Source: CADAWZ01 sp045114665 | GTDB lineage: Bacteria; Vulcanimicrobiota; CADAWZ01 | DNA: 17,705 nt | NCBI GenBank assembly: GCA_045114665.1 | Contig: JBGUKW010000210.1 | Span: 1-17,705, forward strand | Direction of reading: 5' to 3' | Shown: piece by piece, positions 16,353-17,705 of the stretch | How the letters are laid out: each line of letters opens with the position of its first letter | Position numbering within the stretch: position 1 is the stretch's first letter | Translations under genes and position numbers: made by a program | The notes under the pieces: generated by a model | Database searches by the model: none | What the model saw: the letters and a program-made list of their open reading frames with translations, nothing else | What the model was told of the DNA's origin: nothing

Positions 16353-16721
16353 TTACCTTCGAGGATATATCCTTTTTCCACATTGAATGCAATGCATGCC
16401 GTTCTTATCTTCTTCTAAAGATTCTGAACAACTTCTGCAAATGTGAGCATCATAGACATCACTAAATAGTCCATATTTCTTGCCACATTGTGTACATTTT
16501 CTTTTTTTTACACAGGAATTGCAACATTTTACATTAAGATAATTTTTATTATCTGCGGACACTTTGCCACATTTTATACATTTTATCCCATTATTAGTTC
16601 TATGACAATCTTTGCATATTTTGGCTTTCTTATATTCTGAATCTGCTATTGTTGTTTTTGTTAAGACAAATACAAATACAAAAAGAAAAGCAAGTATTAA
16701 TAAGATAGTCATTTTTTTCAT
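16353..16721 (-). CDS. small exported CxxC-rich protein, diverged copy
   Basis: I cannot name this 122-residue protein. A signal peptide (about residues 1-26, MKK then a Phe/Leu/Val-rich core) is followed by six CxxC-type pairs: C36/C39, C48/C51, C67/C70 (CCNSC), C76/C79, C95/C98 and C111/C114. This is three zinc-ribbon-like units with uneven spacing. The signal peptide and the CxxC...CxxCGK pattern show it is a paralogue of the 118-residue protein encoded 24 bp upstream. CKDCH (36-40) happens to fit a haem c motif, but the other pairs lack the His. The paired CxxC motifs suggest metal (Zn or Fe) binding or thiol chemistry outside the membrane. AAGGA precedes the ATG, and a terminator follows. 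Confidence 0.8.
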   Translation of the reverse strand: MKKMTILLILAFLFVFVFVLTKTTIADSEYKKAKICKDCHRTNNGIKCIKCGKVSADNKNYLNVKCCNSCVKKRKCTQCGKKYGLFSDVYDAHICRSCSESLEEDKNGMHCIQCGKRIYPRR

Positions 16722-16745
16722 GTTGTTTATCCTTTATTATTCACT

Positions 16746-17102
16746 TTATGGACACCATTTGTTGCATTTTACACAGTGGTCTTTTCCACCTTTGAATGTA
16801 TAACAGTCATTACACATTGTTGCCCCATGATTATTTGATGTACTCCATTTGCCACATTTAGCACAATGGTCTTTTCCACTTTTAAAAGTATAGCAATCAT
16901 TGCACATTCTTGCAACATGCTTATTTGAAGGACACCATTTGCCACATTTTACACATTTGTCTTTATAACCTTTGAATGTGTAACAATCGTTACAAATTTT
17001 AGCACTATGGCTATTTCCTGCCTGAGCTTGTGTTGTATTTGTCAAAACAAAAGCAAATGCTAAAAGAAAAGCAATGACTGAGAAAATTGCTAATTTTTTC
17101 AT
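16746..17102 (-). CDS. small exported protein of three identical-length CxxC repeat units
   Basis: I do not recognise a family for this 118-residue protein. A signal peptide ends near residue 26 or 28 (TTQAQAGN). The mature part is three units of exactly 30 residues, each reading roughly CNDCYTFK-x-GKD-x-C-x-KC-(G/N)KW. CxxC pairs are C37/C40 with C50/C53, C67/C70 with C80/C83, and C97/C100 with C110/C113. Each unit would form one four-Cys site of rubredoxin or zinc-ribbon type. The gene has an AAAGGGGA ribosome site and is followed after 24 bp by a diverged paralogue, probably co-transcribed. It starts 59 bp after the GH13 gene; I see no clear promoter or terminator in that gap. The role is unknown: metal storage, structural or redox are all open. 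Confidence 0.85.
   Translation of the reverse strand: MKKLAIFSVIAFLLAFAFVLTNTTQAQAGNSHSAKICNDCYTFKGYKDKCVKCGKWCPSNKHVARMCNDCYTFKSGKDHCAKCGKWSTSNNHGATMCNDCYTFKGGKDHCVKCNKWCP
16749..17012 (-). repeat. three 90-bp coding repeats in the exported CxxC protein
   Basis: Units at 16923-17012, 16833-16922 and 16749-16832 (the last is two codons short, ended by the stop) encode residues 31-60, 61-90 and 91-118. The period is exactly 30 codons, and most positions are identical between units two and three. Confidence 0.9.
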
Positions 17103-17161
17103 GTTATTTCCCCTTTCAATTTTATTTGTCTTTTTTTAGTCGAAAATTTTTTTGTTTCACT

Positions 17162-17705
17162 CTACTTAAACATTAATATATAACCTGTTTTGGGCATTGT
17201 CATAAATGTAAAATATCCATTAAATTCAGGAATAGTCCTACCTGTTAGATATTCAACTGCCATTTTTTCTCCACAAGTTGGAATATCTGTTGATATAGCT
17301 GCTGGTGAATTGTTTATGACAATAATTATTTTTTCGCCTTTGTATTCTCTCTTGAATGCAAATAGATTTTTTTCATCATCTGCCAATATTGTCTCATAAT
17401 TTCCTAATTGAAGAACTTCAGACGATTTTCTAAGATTGGTAAGGCGTTTGTAATATTCAAGCATATCGAGGTCTGGTTTTACTTTGTCACCATTTTCTTT
17501 TTTTGTACCATCAGGGAGATATAATTCATCTTCATATTTTATATCTCTCCATAACATAGGCTTTCTACAACATGGATCATTTGCCCCCCACATTCCAACT
17601 TCGTCACCATAATATATCATTGGAGCACCAACATAAGTCATTTGGATCAAAGCCATTAATTTTTGAATAGCCTTTTCATAAGAATTTGGAGCTGTTGTGT
17701 TAAAT
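17162..17705 (-). CDS. GH13 alpha-amylase/neopullulanase-like enzyme, C-terminal part (5' end outside window)
   Basis: The frame stays open to the window edge; an internal Met at 17654-17656 is not the true start. The visible 180 residues include the end of the catalytic barrel (YEKAIQKL, then MTYVGAPMIYYGDEVGMWG) and a cluster NDPCCRKPMLW. A small beta-rich C-terminal domain (EKNLFAFKREY, IIIVINNSP) follows. These are typical of bacterial neopullulanase or cyclomaltodextrinase-like GH13 enzymes, which degrade alpha-glucans. The catalytic Asp and Glu lie upstream of the window and cannot be checked. It differs from the 13232-15034 enzyme, so the organism has at least two GH13 enzymes here. 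The exported CxxC genes follow on the same strand after 59 bp. Confidence 0.93.
   Translation of the reverse strand, partial: FNTTAPNSYEKAIQKLMALIQMTYVGAPMIYYGDEVGMWGANDPCCRKPMLWRDIKYEDELYLPDGTKKENGDKVKPDLDMLEYYKRLTNLRKSSEVLQLGNYETILADDEKNLFAFKREYKGEKIIIVINNSPAAISTDIPTCGEKMAVEYLTGRTIPEFNGYFTFMTMPKTGYILMFK

Noticed and set aside
16600..16616. Haem c motif CKDCH in the 122-residue exported protein
   Set aside because: Only one of six CxxC pairs is followed by His, and the paralogue has Tyr at that position. A zinc-ribbon reading fits all pairs.
1..17705. tRNA, rRNA, CRISPR array or riboswitch
   Set aside because: No cloverleaf, spaced direct-repeat array or recognisable aptamer was seen. The non-coding gaps are short and explained by terminators and promoters.

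Overview
The window is an AT-rich bacterial segment with 14 supported protein genes and no RNA genes, transposases or CRISPR. CxxC ferredoxin proteins, two GH13 glucan hydrolases, a CstA-type carrier and two clostripain-like proteases suggest a heterotrophic, probably anaerobic bacterium. The sequence alone does not place it in a phylum.

Region 1 (1-5257, + strand) is the most interesting part. It begins inside a ClpA/ClpB-type AAA+ unfoldase gene, of which only the C-terminal ATPase module is visible. Then come three tightly packed genes: a MotA/TolQ-like membrane protein with a roughly 550-residue helical tail (ZorA-like), a MotB/OmpA-like protein with the proton-carrier Asp in its single membrane helix (ZorB-like), and a soluble EH-signature protein (ZorC-like). 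A strong terminator closes the cassette directly after zorC. This is the membrane motor plus ZorC of a Zorya anti-phage system. The helicase/nuclease ZorD expected in type I is not downstream, and a Clp-like unfoldase lies upstream. zorABC is also visibly poorer in G+C than the flanking genes.

Region 2 (5274-10345) holds two closely related clostripain-family (C11) cysteine proteases on the minus strand. Between them, on the plus strand, lie a CstA-family transporter and a small two-helix membrane protein. Most of these units have their own terminator, and a good promoter is visible for cstA and for the second protease. Both proteases keep the His/Cys dyad but lack a classical signal peptide.

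Region 3 (10443-16199, minus strand) has two transcription units. The upstream unit is a NapH/NosR-like polyferredoxin membrane protein, a cytoplasmic GH13 alpha-amylase and a membrane-anchored three-PASTA protein, ending in a terminator. The downstream unit is an exported alpha/beta hydrolase followed by ribulose-phosphate 3-epimerase (rpe).

Region 4 (16284-17705, minus strand) holds two small exported Cys-rich proteins. One is built of three nearly perfect 30-residue CxxC...CxxC units; the other is its diverged paralogue. Upstream of them is the 3' end of a second GH13 enzyme that runs off the window. The carbohydrate genes (two GH13 enzymes, rpe) point to glucan use; the role of the exported CxxC proteins is unknown.
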